This document shows, in pieces, positions 45,362 to 57,629 of a DNA stretch of 64,000 bases. The notes beneath the pieces are model-generated. The model was not told where the DNA came from. It did not search any database and worked only from the letters and a program-made list of their open reading frames with translations. How positions within the stretch are numbered: the first letter of the stretch is position 1; each line of letters starts with the position of its first letter. Origin of the DNA: Gari tellinella (taxonomy: Eukaryota > Mollusca > Bivalvia > Cardiida > Psammobiidae); the NCBI GenBank assembly GCA_922989275.2, contig OV277869.1, positions 20,656,189-20,720,188 on the forward strand, read 5' to 3'. The position numbers were made by a program, and so were the translations under genes.

Positions 45362-46413
45362 CAGTGCCCCAGATAAGCTGCGTATCGGCGTATTTTACGC
45401 ATTAAAGATAGCCAAATACACTTTGAAAATCAATTCAGTGCGTATCAGTTACACAAGCTTTTTATGAAATACGCTACCATATTACCGTAGATGCGTACAA
45501 AAAAAACAATCTAAGCTGATTTCGCTAACGGCTTCCAGTTTCATTTTCTTCGAAAATCGTTACTGATTGCAACATCTTTTTTGCTAGGCGCAATGGGGAA
45601 ATAGATGAGGCATTCCGAATGTTTGTTTTTCTGCTCTTTATCTCCATAAGCGCCTCGATAACTTGTTCAACTAGTCTAATTGACACTAGTTTTCGCAGTT
45701 TCTGTTAAAATGTCGCGCTGCGACCGAAAGTGTTAGTAAAACGTTCATTTGGGCTTTTAAAACCAACATTTTATGTTATTTTCAATCGGAATCGAAGATT
45801 TCCTAAGCCAGTATAGTAAAGCTACTATTATAGTTCGATCGGCGGTGGATAAATCAGAATCACGAGCAGAGTAAAACAATTTACGCACAGTGTTCGTGTG
45901 CAAGAAGAGGCATTTTAGCAGTGAACAAAAACTCCCCCCTGGTAAGATATACACGGAAATCAGCGAAAACGTGTATACTGCACTAAATTAAGTATAACAA
46001 TGTGTAGGCAGGAGACTAAATGCAGAGGCAAGGACTGATGAATGCTGAAAATTGAAAAGTTAATTGTTAGATAATTGCCTGTATTAAACTGTTAGACTAG
46101 CTACAGATTTAAATATCTAAACATCACTTACAAACAACAGTGAGTGTTATGTCTGCAGTTGAATTTTACAAGACCAGCATTACATGAAGTTCCATTTACA
46201 ATATTCCAGTATAGTTTTTTCTTTTCTATATATAAACGGCATACCTTTAAATAATAAGATTAATGGATGCTAATTAATACTTAAGAATACCACAATTTTC
46301 ACTTTGTAAGAGCTTTTTTCAGCGACAAGAGTTACGAAAATCAGCGGGTACTCTATTAATTTGAAAGAGAGGAGTGAAGTACCCTATTTACCAATTTCTT
46401 ATCTGGGGCACTG
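45362..46413. mobile_element. hAT-like TIR element, 6-bp TSD
   Basis: CAGTGCCCCAGATAAG and its exact inverse at the ends. TGTCAG flanks both sides (45356-45361 and 46414-46419). A CAG tip with a 6-bp duplication fits hAT6-type elements. Non-coding, 1.05 kb. Confidence 0.78.
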
Positions 46414-46439
46414 TGTCAGTCAATCTGTTTTAAATCTGT

Positions 46440-46672
46440 GTTTAAATGTGGGCTATGTCGGGTTAAATACTAGGTCAAATCAAAAATATATTGTTAACAC
46501 TCTAGAAGCTACATTTCTCATTTGATCTTGATGAAACTTGCTCAAAATGTTTGCCTCATTGAAATCTATGCCACGCTAAAATTTGTGTTATGTTCAGCTT
46601 AAATCTAGGTATTTTAGGTCAAGTTTTACATGGTGAACCAGGTGAACAATATATGGCCATAGGGGCCTTTGT
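46440..46672 (+). repeat. 3' end of pearl-like family D
   Basis: One and a half core units, then CAGGTGAACAATATATGG and the hairpin GGCCATAGGGGCC with CTTTGTT. Confidence 0.6.
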
Positions 46673-47390
46673 TATTGTTGTTGTCTACAAACAGTTTGAG
46701 CTTTCGATTTGATAAACCCTAACTTGAAGTTTGATCACCTCGATGTCTTTTTCAAATCGCCAAAAGCAAAAGGTGGATCAAAGAATTTGTCCTGAAACAG
46801 GCAAAAAGCGTCGTCGCGTATCCATTACATTGAAAATGAGATCGTCCCGGTGTTTGTTACAGCGTCGTCCTGCAAGCGTGACATTTTACTTTTGAAACTA
46901 CTACTTATTTACGCCATACGACTGATCGAAATTATTAACGAACTCAAAATTAATAGTGTTAATACTTAATTTGATTAATTACATATCATTTCGTTATTAT
47001 AGCAGTTCACTGTTAAAATGCACTATAATAAGGAATGTTGCAGTCAGTTTGGCATTTGTAGCTACAATGAACCCTTTTTAACTCCGTTACCGTTTATGCT
47101 GACATTCATTAAACCTCAATGAATATGAATATACTTATTTCAAGTAATAATGTGGAATAAATAAGTGCTGCAGAGTTCCGCCCCTGTGTATACCTTACCA
47201 GCTAGGGATTCCAAATTTTTTGTGTGAGTACATCTTGGGATGGCGGAGTGTCGCATACCACTTTCAGGTCAAAAAGCTTGTCCGGAGCATATCTCTATTG
47301 AGGAGTGTCGCAAACCATTCTGTTTTTAGCTCACTTGAGCCAAAGGCTCAAGGTGAGCTATTGGGATGGCCCTGTGTCCGGCGTGCGCAT

Positions 47391-48993
47391 ACATGTGATA
47401 TTTTCTTGGACCCAAATAGGGAGATCTGGAAATTTTAATAGGGAGATAGGGGTGCCAAATAGGGAGCTTTTTTCGCGACACTTTTTTCGCGACAAAACTA
47501 GGCGCAGGCGATGAAAATCCAATATTTTATATATTTTCATAAGTTAATCACTAATTGCTTATTTTTTTTAAATAAGTGAATAGATAAGTCTATAGACCAC
47601 TAAGACAGAGACAATTTTCACCCAGAGATATAATTCTTATAATACTGACATGGGCCTATTATTTTAGTATCTTAGTACTGCAGAGGGATGGTTGTGTAAA
47701 GCAGGCTGAAAGTAAAGCAGAATACTCTTCAGGAGCATTCTACTTCAGTAAAAGATTAAGCCTGCTTTAAGCTAGATCTACCAACTGTAAGGATATAAGA
47801 GCTATTTCTTATGGTTCTTATATTATTATGCATGACTATAGTAAAGATAAAGTGGAATTATATCTATTTGCTTGAGAGAATGAATGAATTAGTTCAAATG
47901 GTCTAGATTTCTATCTATGGAGTAGATATAGAAAGAGTAAGCAACTTAACTATCTGTTATTGATTTTGTAAACAGTATGGATCCAGATGAGACGCCGCAT
48001 CATCTCATCTAGATACAAACTGTTTGAAACTGATATTTTCTGAAAGAAAATACACAAAAATTAACTTAGAGAATTGAATTGTTGCAGGTGACAAAGTCTG
48101 CAGACGACATTTACTAGCGCCATAAAGTGGGTGTGGTTTTAACAACGAAATAATGCGTCTAAATTTTCTACCGCGAAAACTGATTGCAAATCAATTTTAC
48201 GAGCGTAATTCGTTGTAAAATCTAACTAAATAATTATACATTTGCACAAATCGTATTTAACAAACAGATTAATTTTAATTGATTGTAGAAAACGACGCTT
48301 GGGAATACTTTTTAGACTGACAAAATATACGTAGTTCTCGTAGCAAATATTACGGCGCCCCTTCATTTTGTAACGGTATAATTTTCGAAGTATTTTTCTG
48401 TTACGTGAATATTCAAAGTATTTTGTGGTGGAAATCAATTCATACATGTTAACTTCTGAATAGCTTTCATCTAAATTGTGTGTTTGTCCAGAACTTACGA
48501 AGAATTATCTGATTTTAATCCGATTCGCATCGGGGACATGGATCTTTATCCTACGCATTACTGCTTCTGAAAGGTGCCGTTGTTGATGTCTCCGATTCTG
48601 GGGGAACCTGTCAATCACTTTTTTGATAACCAATTAGATCTAATCAGCACGTGTGGGCAAACTTTTACCCAACATAGTTATCACGCAGCCTGCCATAACA
48701 ATAGTGCCACACATGTCACTCCGTGTACACAATCAAAGTAATCGACGATTGCGTAACGTGTTTACACGCATCACTTAGCGTTTGGTGATAAGCGTGTGTA
48801 GGGATTAGCCAGAGAACTCTGAAGCCAAATTTTAAGATTTTTAGCGTCGGCGACCGAGGTAAATGATATAAAGTTTCATTTAAAAAAATGAATCTGGTCA
48901 AATGAAATATCGGGAGATTTCGTCTCCCGACCGGGAGATCATGAGTAGAGGTCTATTTTCGGGAGCTCCCGGCCATATCGGGAGATATCTTCA
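47391..48993. mobile_element. Unclassified insertion inside the pearl-like element
   Basis: Defined by comparison with uninterrupted copies. Both ends carry GGGAGAT-type motifs (AATAGGGAGATCTGG at left, CGGGAGATTTCGTCTCCCG and CGGGAGCTCCCG at right), but no long TIR. It contains a MITE hairpin at 47700-47775 and a GGATCCAGATGAGACGC hairpin at 47985. No transposase. Confidence 0.5.
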
Positions 48994-49623
48994 AATTGCT
49001 TCAAATGACATCTCCTCCTATACCGCTTGACAGAATTCAACCAAACTTCACAGAAATGTTCCTTGGGTCAAGCTCTTTCAAATTTGTTCAAAGAATTAAA
49101 AACAATGCAGAACTCCCATGGCAACCAAAGTGAAAAAATAAGGAAATCTTAAAAAATCTTCTTGTCTGACACTTCATGGGTCAGAGCTCAGATATTTGGC
49201 ACATATCATCATCTACAGGTCCTCTATCAAGTTTGTTCAAATTATGCCCCTGGGGTCAAAATTGGCCCCACCCCGGGGGTCACAGTTTTACATAGAGTTA
49301 TATGTTGAAATTTTCAAACATCTTCTCCTCTGAAACTAATATAGCCAGAGCTTTGATATTTGGCATGGTGACACTTCTAGATGTCCTATACCAATATTGT
49401 TCAAATGGATTTGGTCGGTTGCATATATAGGTCACAGGAGCTAAAAATAGATTTTTTCAATGAAAACTTAAAAAAAATTCTTGTCTGAAACTACAAGGAC
49501 CAGAGCTGAAATATTTGGCACATAGCATCATCTACAGGTCTTCTATCAAGTTTATTCAAAATATGCCCCTAGGGTCAAAATTGGCCCCGCCTGGGGGTCA
49601 CAGTTTTTCATAGAGTTATATAG

Positions 49624-49757
49624 TGTCACCATGCCAAATATCAAAGCTCTGGCTATATTAGTTTCAGAGGAGAAGATGTTTGAAAATTTCACCATATAAC
49701 TTCTTCTCCTCTGAAACTAATATGGCCAGAGCTTTGATATTTGGCATGATGACACTT
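49624..49757. repeat. Local inverted duplication (foldback) of core text
   Basis: The segment with ATGCCAAATATCAAAGCTC is immediately followed by its inverse; arms are about 60 bp. Only this copy of the family has it. Confidence 0.8.
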
Positions 49758-49773
49758 CTAGATGTCCTTGATG

Positions 49774-49945
49774 TATTTTATTAGCAAAAATACCTTACCT
49801 GCTATGAATCTTGCTATCAGTTATTAGTACTACTACTTTACCAGAAGTCCACCTGAGCTACCCTAGTATAGCACCGCATATACGCCCGCACCGCGGCTGT
49901 CCGCTTAATCATATAGAGGCTTGCATTAAACTTCGTGGTTTTTTC
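49774..49945 (+). repeat. DIRS left inverted terminal repeat
   Basis: CCTTACCTGCTATGAATC through GGCTTGCATTAAAC is the inverse of 58961-59125. The outer tip TATTTTATTAGCAAAAATA is unique to this end and is complemented in the internal region at 58830. Confidence 0.9.
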
Positions 49946-50030
49946 TGGTCGCCATTGCTATTGTCACGAATTTCAAGGCTCCCAGACTTTCTGCTTTCCA
50001 GACTCTTATCGATACTAAGTATCCTTTTTT

Positions 50031-51238
50031 AGCTCACCTGAGCTAGCTCAGGGTGAGCTATTGCAATCCTTGATTGTCCTTCGTCCGTCGTCAACAATTT
50101 TAGTATTTACACTCTAGAGACCACAATTTTTATCCAATCTTTCTCAAACTTGCTCAGATGGTATATTGCCATAAGAGTTCGGATGAGTTCGATTATGGTT
50201 GAAATCGGACAAATAGGTCATGAGTTATCTACCTTTGAACTGCTGAAAATGCCATATTTAACGGTGTTTATGCTCTAGAGGCCACAGTATTTATCCAATC
50301 TTTCTAAAACCTGCCCAGATTGTATATGACCATAAGAGTTCGGATGAGTTTGATTTTGGTTGAAATCTGACAAATAGATCAAGAGTAATCTACCTTTGAA
50401 TTGCTGAAAATGCCATTTTTAACGGTGTTTACACTCTAGAGTTCACAATTTTTATCAAATCATTCTTAAACTTGCTCAGATTGTATATTACTATAAGAGT
50501 TCAGATGAGTTTGATTATGATTGAAAGCAGACTTATAGGTCGAGAGTTATCTACCTTTGAATTGCTGAAAATGCAAAATTTAACGATGTTTACACTCTAG
50601 AGGCCACAAATTTTATCCAATCTTTCTCAAACTTACTCAGATTGTATATGACCATAAGACTTCAGATGAGTTTAATTTTGGTTGTAATCGGATCAATAGG
50701 TCAAAAGTTATCTACCTTTGAATTGCTGAAAATGATATATTTAACAGTGTTTACGCTCTAGAGGCCACAATATTTATCCAAGCTCTCTTAAACTTGCCCA
50801 TATTGTATATGACCATAAGAGTTGGAAAAAGGGTGATTATGGTTGGAATCGGACAAATAGATCAAGAGATATCTACCTTTGAATTGCTGAAAATGCCATA
50901 TTTTACAGCGTTTACACTCTTGCAACTACAGTTTTCAATGGATTTTGATTATACTTGTACACAAAGGATGTAGCTATACGTTCTCGAAGGAGTGCAATTA
51001 TTGTTGAAATGTAATCATTGTGACAATAGTTACCTGCCCTTGATATACTTTGAAATGCTAGAAAAAGGCTTAATTTCAGTTTTGTTTAGGCTCTAGTTAT
51101 CTGCCTTTGATGTACTCTACTATACTACAGTAGGTAGACAAACTTGAATGGATTTAGAATAAAACAGGTGAAATTCAAAGGTAAAGCTATCAGGCTTCAT
51201 TACAAATGATGAGCGATATCAGGGCCTTCAGGCCCTCT
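50031..51238 (+). mobile_element. Pearl-like element C, copy 2, inside the DIRS 5' region
   Basis: Complete: header AGCTCACCTGAGCTAGCTCAGG, about five ~160-bp units marked ACACTCTAGAGGCCAC, a diverged tail and the end hairpin GGGCCTTCAGGCCC with TCTTT. Inserted in a T run. Confidence 0.82.
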
Positions 51239-51405
51239 TTGTTATTTACAGTAAAAAACGTATTTTCTCTAGATTTATACTCTTTTCGAGTGGATATTAA
51301 TTTTATTTAATCTATTTCTACTCGTTTATTGTCTTTGTTCCTTTTTGCAGGGTCCCAGCATGCCCCAAATAAGAGGTTCATGCGGGCATAATAAGGCGAG
51401 CTGGG

Positions 51406-52221
51406 ATGACCACAACAGCTGTCTTGGCTGCTGTGGTTGCTCCAGCTCCGCCCCATGTTCCCTGTCCTCTAGCTGATCAACCGAAACATGGTCCAAGCTG
51501 GAACAACGACGGTCCTATAAATCTAGGAAGGAGCGCAGAGGCTCTCGAGATAGCTCAGTTTCTCGAGAATCTCCTCTGCCAGGGGTTAAGCCTTTATTCG
51601 GCGGCAGCCCCTATTGCTCTGACAAGGGAGCCTCGGTTGCGCCTGGCTCACCCGGTCTCTCAGGTCTCCGACCACCCACCTCGTGCGGTGGTCGGTACCG
51701 ACCAGGCCTCCGATGGTCGGTCTGACCACCGGCCTTTGGAGCCCCTGACTACTGCCGTTCCTACCGGCCAGTCATCTCGTGGTCGGTCCGACCACCGGGC
51801 ACCGGCCACTGACCATTCTCAGGGTCGGACCGGCCATTCCCGCTCACTGGTCATCGAGCACCGGGCACCGACCATTCTGTTGGCTGGTCCGGATCCATTC
51901 TGCCACCGACCAACCTTCCATCATAGGCACCAGTCCGGTCTCTCTTCAGGCTCTTCTCAGCAGGGTTGGATCCAGGTGCCGGGATCGCAGTTCCTGATCC
52001 CTTCCGGATATCCGGTACCTAGTCTTCCACTACCGTCGGCCTCTGTGCCGGTAGTGGAAACTTCTCCTGCTCCCGGTCCTACCAGAAGCAGTTTCCCTTC
52101 TACTCCTCTTCAGGGTCTGCTCTCCCCCGTTACTGATCGCTCTCAGGACGACTCTAAGTCGGTCACTGAGGACGATGGGGGAGATCGACCCGGCCATTCT
52201 CTCCTTCGACAAGGCCTGTGA
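51406..52221 (+). pseudogene. DIRS ORF1 (gag-like), first part
   Basis: A GC-rich, proline- and serine-rich frame with no recognised domain, upstream of and in the right position for DIRS ORF1. A stretch around 51690-51860 encodes repeated GRSDHR-like peptides from the palindromic DNA motif GGTCGGTCCGACC. Similar content continues in the +1 frame from about 52175, so a frameshift near 52170 probably broke one longer gene. Gag proteins coat element RNA; that role is inferred from position. Confidence 0.6.
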
Positions 52222-53191
52222 GGATGTCTTTGATATCCTCCCTGAGGACCTCTGTAGCAGACCTGTCTCTTGCTCAGAACCGATGGCCTTGTCTGCGGGT
52301 GAGAAGCTTCTTTCCGCTCGGGGAGTTCTGTCTCCCCGGGCTTCCAAGCTGGCATTTCCGGTAACTCATACCGTTGCCGGAGTGCTTTGTAAGTTGGATT
52401 CTTCCAACAAGGTCAGATCAGAAGCCTCTTGGTCGGTGCCCTCCAAAATCACTAGGGAAGTGGCACCGAACTCATCTATGCGTCTTCCGGTCCCGTCACC
52501 TGACGCTCCTTTTCCAGTGGCGAATATTCCTCCACTGGATGCTGATGCCCAACTCTTGGGTCTCTCTCAGCCTTCTTCGGTTCCCCTGTCCATGTCTTTC
52601 TTGGACAGGTGGGAACTAAGGCAGAGGCAACAGGTGGGACTTGCTTCCAACGCCAACCTGTTCGCCGCTGCCTTGATTCAGCTCTCCTCAGAGGATAATC
52701 ATTCCCCCGAGGATCTTAGACAGCTGGCCTTCCAGGTCAGCCGCTCTACCCGCATCCTTTCGGGGTTAGCCTGCTCTAGCACCGCCGAAATGCTTCGGGT
52801 CAGGAGAGATGCGTTTCTCAGCAAAACATCTCTGCCTGTGGCTTCCTCTAAGGAGACTCTGAGGTCCGCTCCTTTATCCTCCCCTCAGCTTTTTGGCGGA
52901 CTCATCAAGGAGGTAGCCAAAGCTGATCGGGAGTTGCAACTTCACAAGTCTGCTGCACGGGCTAATAGCTCAAAACAAGCTAATACTCGTCGCAGTTCAC
53001 CTTCTTCTTCTTCTACCCCTAATCAGCCTAAGCGGCAGAAGACTAAACAGAACAAACAGACTAATCAGAGGAAGTATGATAACTCTGCTAAGGGCAAGAC
53101 GAGTTACCAGGACAAATCGACTGGTTTCAAGTCTGCGCAGTCGCCTTCTTCTTCTAAGGCGTCTGGTGCAAACCCTAGGGGCCCTTCCTAG
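52175..53191 (+). CDS. DIRS ORF1 (gag-like), second part
   Basis: A 338-codon frame. The body (residues about 1-260) is helix-rich, with LFAAALIQLSSEDN-like and RQLAFQVSRSTRIL-like segments common in the ORF1 region of DIRS elements. The C-terminal ~80 residues are Ser, Lys and Gln rich and probably bind nucleic acid. It overlaps the start of the RT frame, as DIRS ORFs often do. It may begin in the preceding frame. Confidence 0.65.
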   Translation: MGEIDPAILSFDKACEDVFDILPEDLCSRPVSCSEPMALSAGEKLLSARGVLSPRASKLAFPVTHTVAGVLCKLDSSNKVRSEASWSVPSKITREVAPNSSMRLPVPSPDAPFPVANIPPLDADAQLLGLSQPSSVPLSMSFLDRWELRQRQQVGLASNANLFAAALIQLSSEDNHSPEDLRQLAFQVSRSTRILSGLACSSTAEMLRVRRDAFLSKTSLPVASSKETLRSAPLSSPQLFGGLIKEVAKADRELQLHKSAARANSSKQANTRRSSPSSSSTPNQPKRQKTKQNKQTNQRKYDNSAKGKTSYQDKSTGFKSAQSPSSSKASGANPRGPS

Positions 53192-55061
53192 GGACTCGCC
53201 CTTTCTACCTCCTCCCCAGAATGCTTCCGACATTCCAGTGGGCGCCAGGCTTCTTCATTTCTCTCAAGCCTGGTCCCAAATTACTCAGGACAAGTGGGCT
53301 CTTGCCATCCTCAGAGAGGGCTATTTCATTCCTCTCGAGAAACCCCCCCTCTATAGAGTGTCCCGATCAATCTAACGTCGGAATATCCTGGCCTAGCTCA
53401 AGCTGTGATAAGCCTGCTAGACAAAGCGGTGGTAGAAAGGGTCCGGGATCTTCAATCCCCGGGATTCTACAGTCGCCTTTTTCTTGTTCCCAAGAAAGAC
53501 GGCTCTTGGAGACCGATCATCGATCTCTCTTCTCTAAATCTGTATCTAGAGAAGGAATCTTTCAAGATGGAGACGCAAGCCTCTATCTGGTCATTGGGGT
53601 CTATCTTTGGACCTATCAGATGCGTACTTCCATGTACCAATCCACAAACGATCCAGGCATCTTCTCAGATTCTGCCATGGCTCTGCGGTCTACCAGTTTC
53701 GTGCCCTACCTTTTGGCCTGTCTTCAGCGCCCAGGGTCTTCACAAAACTGATGAGGATAGTAGCCTCACACTTAAGAGTGGGAGGTTCGATCCTTCTCCA
53801 ATACTTCAACGATTGGCTCCTTCATCAAGGATATCGTCATTTTCTTCGTGCCGATCTGGCCCGTTGCTGGGGAATCGTTTCAGGTCTAGGTCTCATACGT
53901 CATTGCTCAGCCAGGTCTCTTCTGTCTCTGCTAGGGACTCTGAACTCAACGGCGGACTTCATAGAACTGGGTCGCCTCTTTATGAGACCCCTTCAGTTCT
54001 ATCTCTTAGCTCTATGGAGGCCCCGCTGGGACCACCTCTCGACGTTAGTTCCCCTCCGCCCTCCATTCCATCAAGCTCTGGAATGGTGGCTGAACAAGGA
54101 CAGGATGCTGAAAGGCGTTCCTCTCCATCTTCCGGCCCCGTCCCTGTTTCTCTTCACAGATGCGAGCAAAGAAGGGTGGGGAGCACACCTGGAACCATCG
54201 GGTCTAATGGTTTCGGGCCTATGGTCTCGACAGGAATCTCAACTTCATATCAACAACCTAGAATTGATGACAGTAAGACTAGCTCTGTCCATTGACAACA
54301 CGACAGTAGTTTCTTACATCCGCAGACAGGGCGGAACTCACTCTCTGACTCTTTTTCAAGAGACAAAGAAGCTTTTTCTCCTGTGTCAATCCTCCGGGAT
54401 CACCATACGGGCCAAACATCTAGCGGGCAGACTGAACTCTATAGCAGACAGCCTGTCCCGCCGGAACCAGATTGTGCCATCAGAATGGTCTCTCAATCAG
54501 AGAGTAGCCAACCTGATATTCCTTTGCTTAGATCGTCCACTAGTGGACCTGTTCGCGACCAAACTGAACAACAGACTCCCTCTGTATGTGTCCCCAGTTC
54601 TGGATCACGCAGCTTGGGGGATAGATGCCCTAACTCTGAATTGGGATCACCTGTTCGCGTATGCATTTCCCCCATTCATTCTGATTCCGGCTGTACTAAA
54701 CAAGATCAGACAGTCGGAATGCAAAATTCTACTAGTAGCGCCGTACTGGCCCCAGAGATCGTGGTTCATCGATCTCCTGGAACTTCTTTACGATCATCCC
54801 AGACCTCTTCCTCACCAAGAGGATATGCTGTCTCAAAAAGGAAACGTCTTTCACGACAATCCTCTCTTGTTCCACCTTCACGTGTGGCCGTTATCAGGGA
54901 AGGCCTCAGAAAGAAGAAATTTTCTTCTGAAGTCTCCACACATATCATCAAGGCTAGACGTTCTTCGACGTGTACAGTCTATAACGCCAAATGGAACATC
55001 TTCACAGATTGGTGTAGTAGAGGGAAGATTGATCCAGTCCATCCCTCTATCCATCACATAG
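53190..55061 (+). pseudogene. DIRS reverse transcriptase-RNase H, frameshifted
   Basis: RT text runs through three frame segments: 53190-53345 (GARLLHFSQAW, REGYFIPL), 53357-53590 (SRLFLVPKKDGSWRPIIDL) and 53607-55061 (LDLSDAYFHVP onward), so two frameshifts separate them. The polymerase motif that should read YxDD is YFND at codons 66-69 of the last segment: the first metal-binding Asp is Asn. RNase H follows (TDAS at 184-187, NNLELM, later ADSLSR). After it comes the DLFATKLN...LVAPYWPQRSW block that DIRS elements carry, related to Dam-type methyltransferases. The enzyme cannot be active. Confidence 0.88.
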
Positions 55062-55887
55062 CTGAATTCCTAACATATCTCTTCGAAGATATGGGACTAG
55101 CTGTGAGCACTATAAAAGGGTATAGAGCTATGCTCTCTCATACTCTCAAGTTTCGTGGACAAAATTCTATTGGTTCAGACATTCACCTATCAGATCTGCT
55201 TCGTTCTTTTGAACTAGCTCGACCTGTGTCTACGTCTCTCACTCCCAAGTGGGACCTATCGTGTGTTCTCTGGTCGCTTACTAAGGCTCCGTAGGAACCC
55301 TTAGATAAAGCTTCTCTCCTTCACTTAACGTGGAAAACAGTCTTTTTACTCACATTCGCTTCAGCAAAACGCCGGAGTGAAATCCACGCCTTATCTATTG
55401 ATGCGGGACATCTAAGTTGGCATAGCGACGATTCGGTCACTTTTTTGTGTGAAACAGGGTTTCTAGCCAAAACTCAACTCCCCTCTAAGGCTCCGGAACC
55501 TTTCAAGATTCCTAGCCTAGCTCACACTTTAAACAGAGCAGACCCTGATCGTACTCTTTGCCCGATCAGAGCTCTAAAGTTTTACGTTGACAGAACTAGC
55601 ACTACTCGCGGTTCTCGTAAACGTCTCATTATTCCCGTGAAAGGGAAAGGTGATATCTCTGCAGCATCCATCTCGAGATGGGTTGCTTCTACTATACGCT
55701 TTGCGTATTCTAACCTGTCTGAAAACAATTTGTCTCTCCTACAGATTCGTTCTCATGAACTCAGGGCTCTCGCTTCTTCGTGGGCCTTCGTTAACCATGC
55801 GCCTTTAGATGACATTTTGAGCGCCTCTTCGTGGAAAAATGCATCTACCTTCTCTTCATTTAATTTGAGATCCTTCTCTCATACTAG
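54750..55887 (+). pseudogene. DIRS tyrosine recombinase, main part
   Basis: The frame overlaps the end of the RT/RNase H frame, the normal DIRS layout (frame open from 54383). The SAM-like N-terminal domain lies near 54960-55230 (HIAEFLTYLF, KGYRAMLSH). A TAG at 55292-55294 interrupts it; the catalytic domain goes on in the same frame. Visible are the first Arg in SAKRRSEIHAL, the HELR box (H-x-x-R) near 55753, and a Trp. The position of the nucleophilic Tyr (SSFNLRSF, codon 55862-55864) is Asn. A stop, a lost nucleophile and an insertion after 55887 make it inactive. It would have integrated circular cDNA. Confidence 0.85.
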
Positions 55888-56351
55888 CAGGCCTGTGATT
55901 TTTCCGCGGATCCGCGGATTTCCGCGGATGGGATTGCCGCCGAGACCATTTCTGAGATTCGTCCAGATTCGTTGAGAAAATCTGACGACTATAAGGGGGG
56001 TGAGGTCGAAAGTCGGTCGCGTCCGCGGACGTGTTTTAGTCTGACCCGGAAATCGTCGTACATTAACGGTCACGGAAAAGTCCGAGTGTTCCACATCAAT
56101 TTAACTGGTTACCGCATTAGTGGCTGCGCGTGCATTTACAATTTATTGAAAACTCGGAAACCAGTCTTCGCGACAGCACCGCTTTTCGAGACCAAAATAT
56201 TTTTGTGTTTTGATGTTTGAACGATGTTAATAGATTGTCATTAATATGACAGCTTCCTAAAAGAACAAGGTTAGCAAATTTAAAAGGGGTTTGATTATGA
56301 TATTGATTTTTTCCCCGTTAAAACCAACGGCAAGCGAGTCGAGACGTCGGT

Positions 56352-56404
56352 ACCAGATCGTAACGCCCTCGGGTCAAAACGACCTCGGATCAAAACGGCC
56401 CACC
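56352..56404. repeat. Solo end of a tandem-motif TIR element
   Basis: GGGTCAAAACGACC and GGATCAAAACGGCCCACC resemble the motif arms described at 13592, 22338 and 27689. No opposite end is found nearby. Confidence 0.45.
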
Positions 56405-56679
56405 TATACTTTTTATACAAATAGCCTAATTGAAAGTAAAAATACATGAATTTCTGAAATGTATTCAACATTGAATAACCATGGTAGCGGCGAGATCAAT
56501 CTGCATGATCTAAACAATGCAAAATTTTGGAGAAGAAGAACCCAACCCCAGGCAAAATAATCAGTCTGTTGATTTTGGCCAGCAATAGGAAGAACTTTTC
56601 ATGGGTTTCATAAAAATATATAGATCAAGTTAGAACTAATTTGTCAAGAAATCAATTAATGACACAGATTTGACACAGA

Positions 56680-57360
56680 GGTGAGTGCCTTATTTAATAA
56701 ACCTTTCGAGCAGAGAGGGGAGGTATTTTCATCAGGATAAATGAAATACCTATCCCCACCCCTCTCAAACTTCATGTCATTATTAAATATCCCAAACTTT
56801 AGAATGGCCTGTACACATAATAATAAAGAAATCTTTTTGCATATAGTATATAGGGTAACCCATGTCAACATATTTTGGGAAGAGGGGCAATGGTGTCTGT
56901 CCGAATTCCCCTTCACAATAATGTCATAAGAAAGGGGAGCTTTGAATTATAATCATAGACCCATGTGTTGAGTAGCGGCTATATCAATGTAACAATGCAT
57001 TTATAATAAAAGAACTATAAATTTAGTAAATAAGAAATCATTTATGGGGCATGGACAAGTGAGTGCTTTACTTTATGAATAAATCTATTGAGCTGAGAGG
57101 GGGAGCTATTTTCATAAGATAAATGAAATGCCTACCCCCACACTTTCACACTTCATGCCTTTAAATGTCAATGGCCTGCACACATTTGGCATTATAATTA
57201 TAATAATTTTAATAATTGTTCTTATATATAGAGTAACCTATCCCAATTTTTTGTTAAGTGGGTTAGAACAGTTGGGGGATCAGTCCACCTTCCCCTTTAC
57301 AATATGATATTGTCACATGGAAGGGAAGCATTGGATTGTATTCATAGACCCACATACTCG
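56680..57360. repeat. Tandem duplication, unit about 377 bp
   Basis: The block beginning GGTGAGTGCCTTA (56682) recurs at 57058 as AGTGAGTGCTTTA; both share GATAAATGAAATRCCTA and CTTCATGYC, and end near ATTSTATTCATAGACCCA. Confidence 0.7.
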
Positions 57361-57629
57361 TAACTTTAGGTCTATATTAATTTTGAAACATGTGTCAAAA
57401 CAGAATTGGACAGGACTGCTTTGGTTGTATTCTGTGAAAATGGCTTTAAGTATCTGTATCATAGTAGGCCTATATACTCTCAACACTTTACTATAACCAG
57501 GGACCATGTATGACACATTATCAATACAGTTATCCTTGTAAAATAATAAAACTACTCATAGGTATTAATCTCTATGGTAATGCGTCACTGCAAGTAGAGT
57601 ATATTATAAACATTTTTTATGAGAATATT

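Larger units (their letters stand above)
42552..47188. mobile_element. TIR element, CACAGGGGCGG ends, 5-bp TSD (B)
   Basis: CACAGGGGCGGAACTCTG and its perfect inverse mark the ends. TATAC lies on both sides (42547-42551 and 47189-47193), and the uninterrupted unit CTCCTATACCTTACC occurs in neighbouring repeats. Five-bp duplication with CAC tips fits Transib-like or hAT5-like elements. The 4.6-kb interior contains other repeats and no transposase. Confidence 0.82.
41885..47322 (+). mobile_element. Tandem-core element with ~140-bp units, interrupted
   Basis: Opens with CCCCCAAAAATAGGC, a GT run, then units marked AAAGCTTGTCCGGAGCAT at 41963, 42101, 42241, 42381 and 42523 (periods 138-142). The fifth unit is cut by a 4.6-kb insertion and continues at 47189. 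The element is cut again at 47323 by a B-family pearl element; its end is not found. Confidence 0.7.

Noticed and set aside
53221..54295. Further plus-strand frames across the DIRS RT region
   Set aside because: Apart from the short true RT segments named in the annotation, these are out-of-frame shadows of the RT and RNase H.
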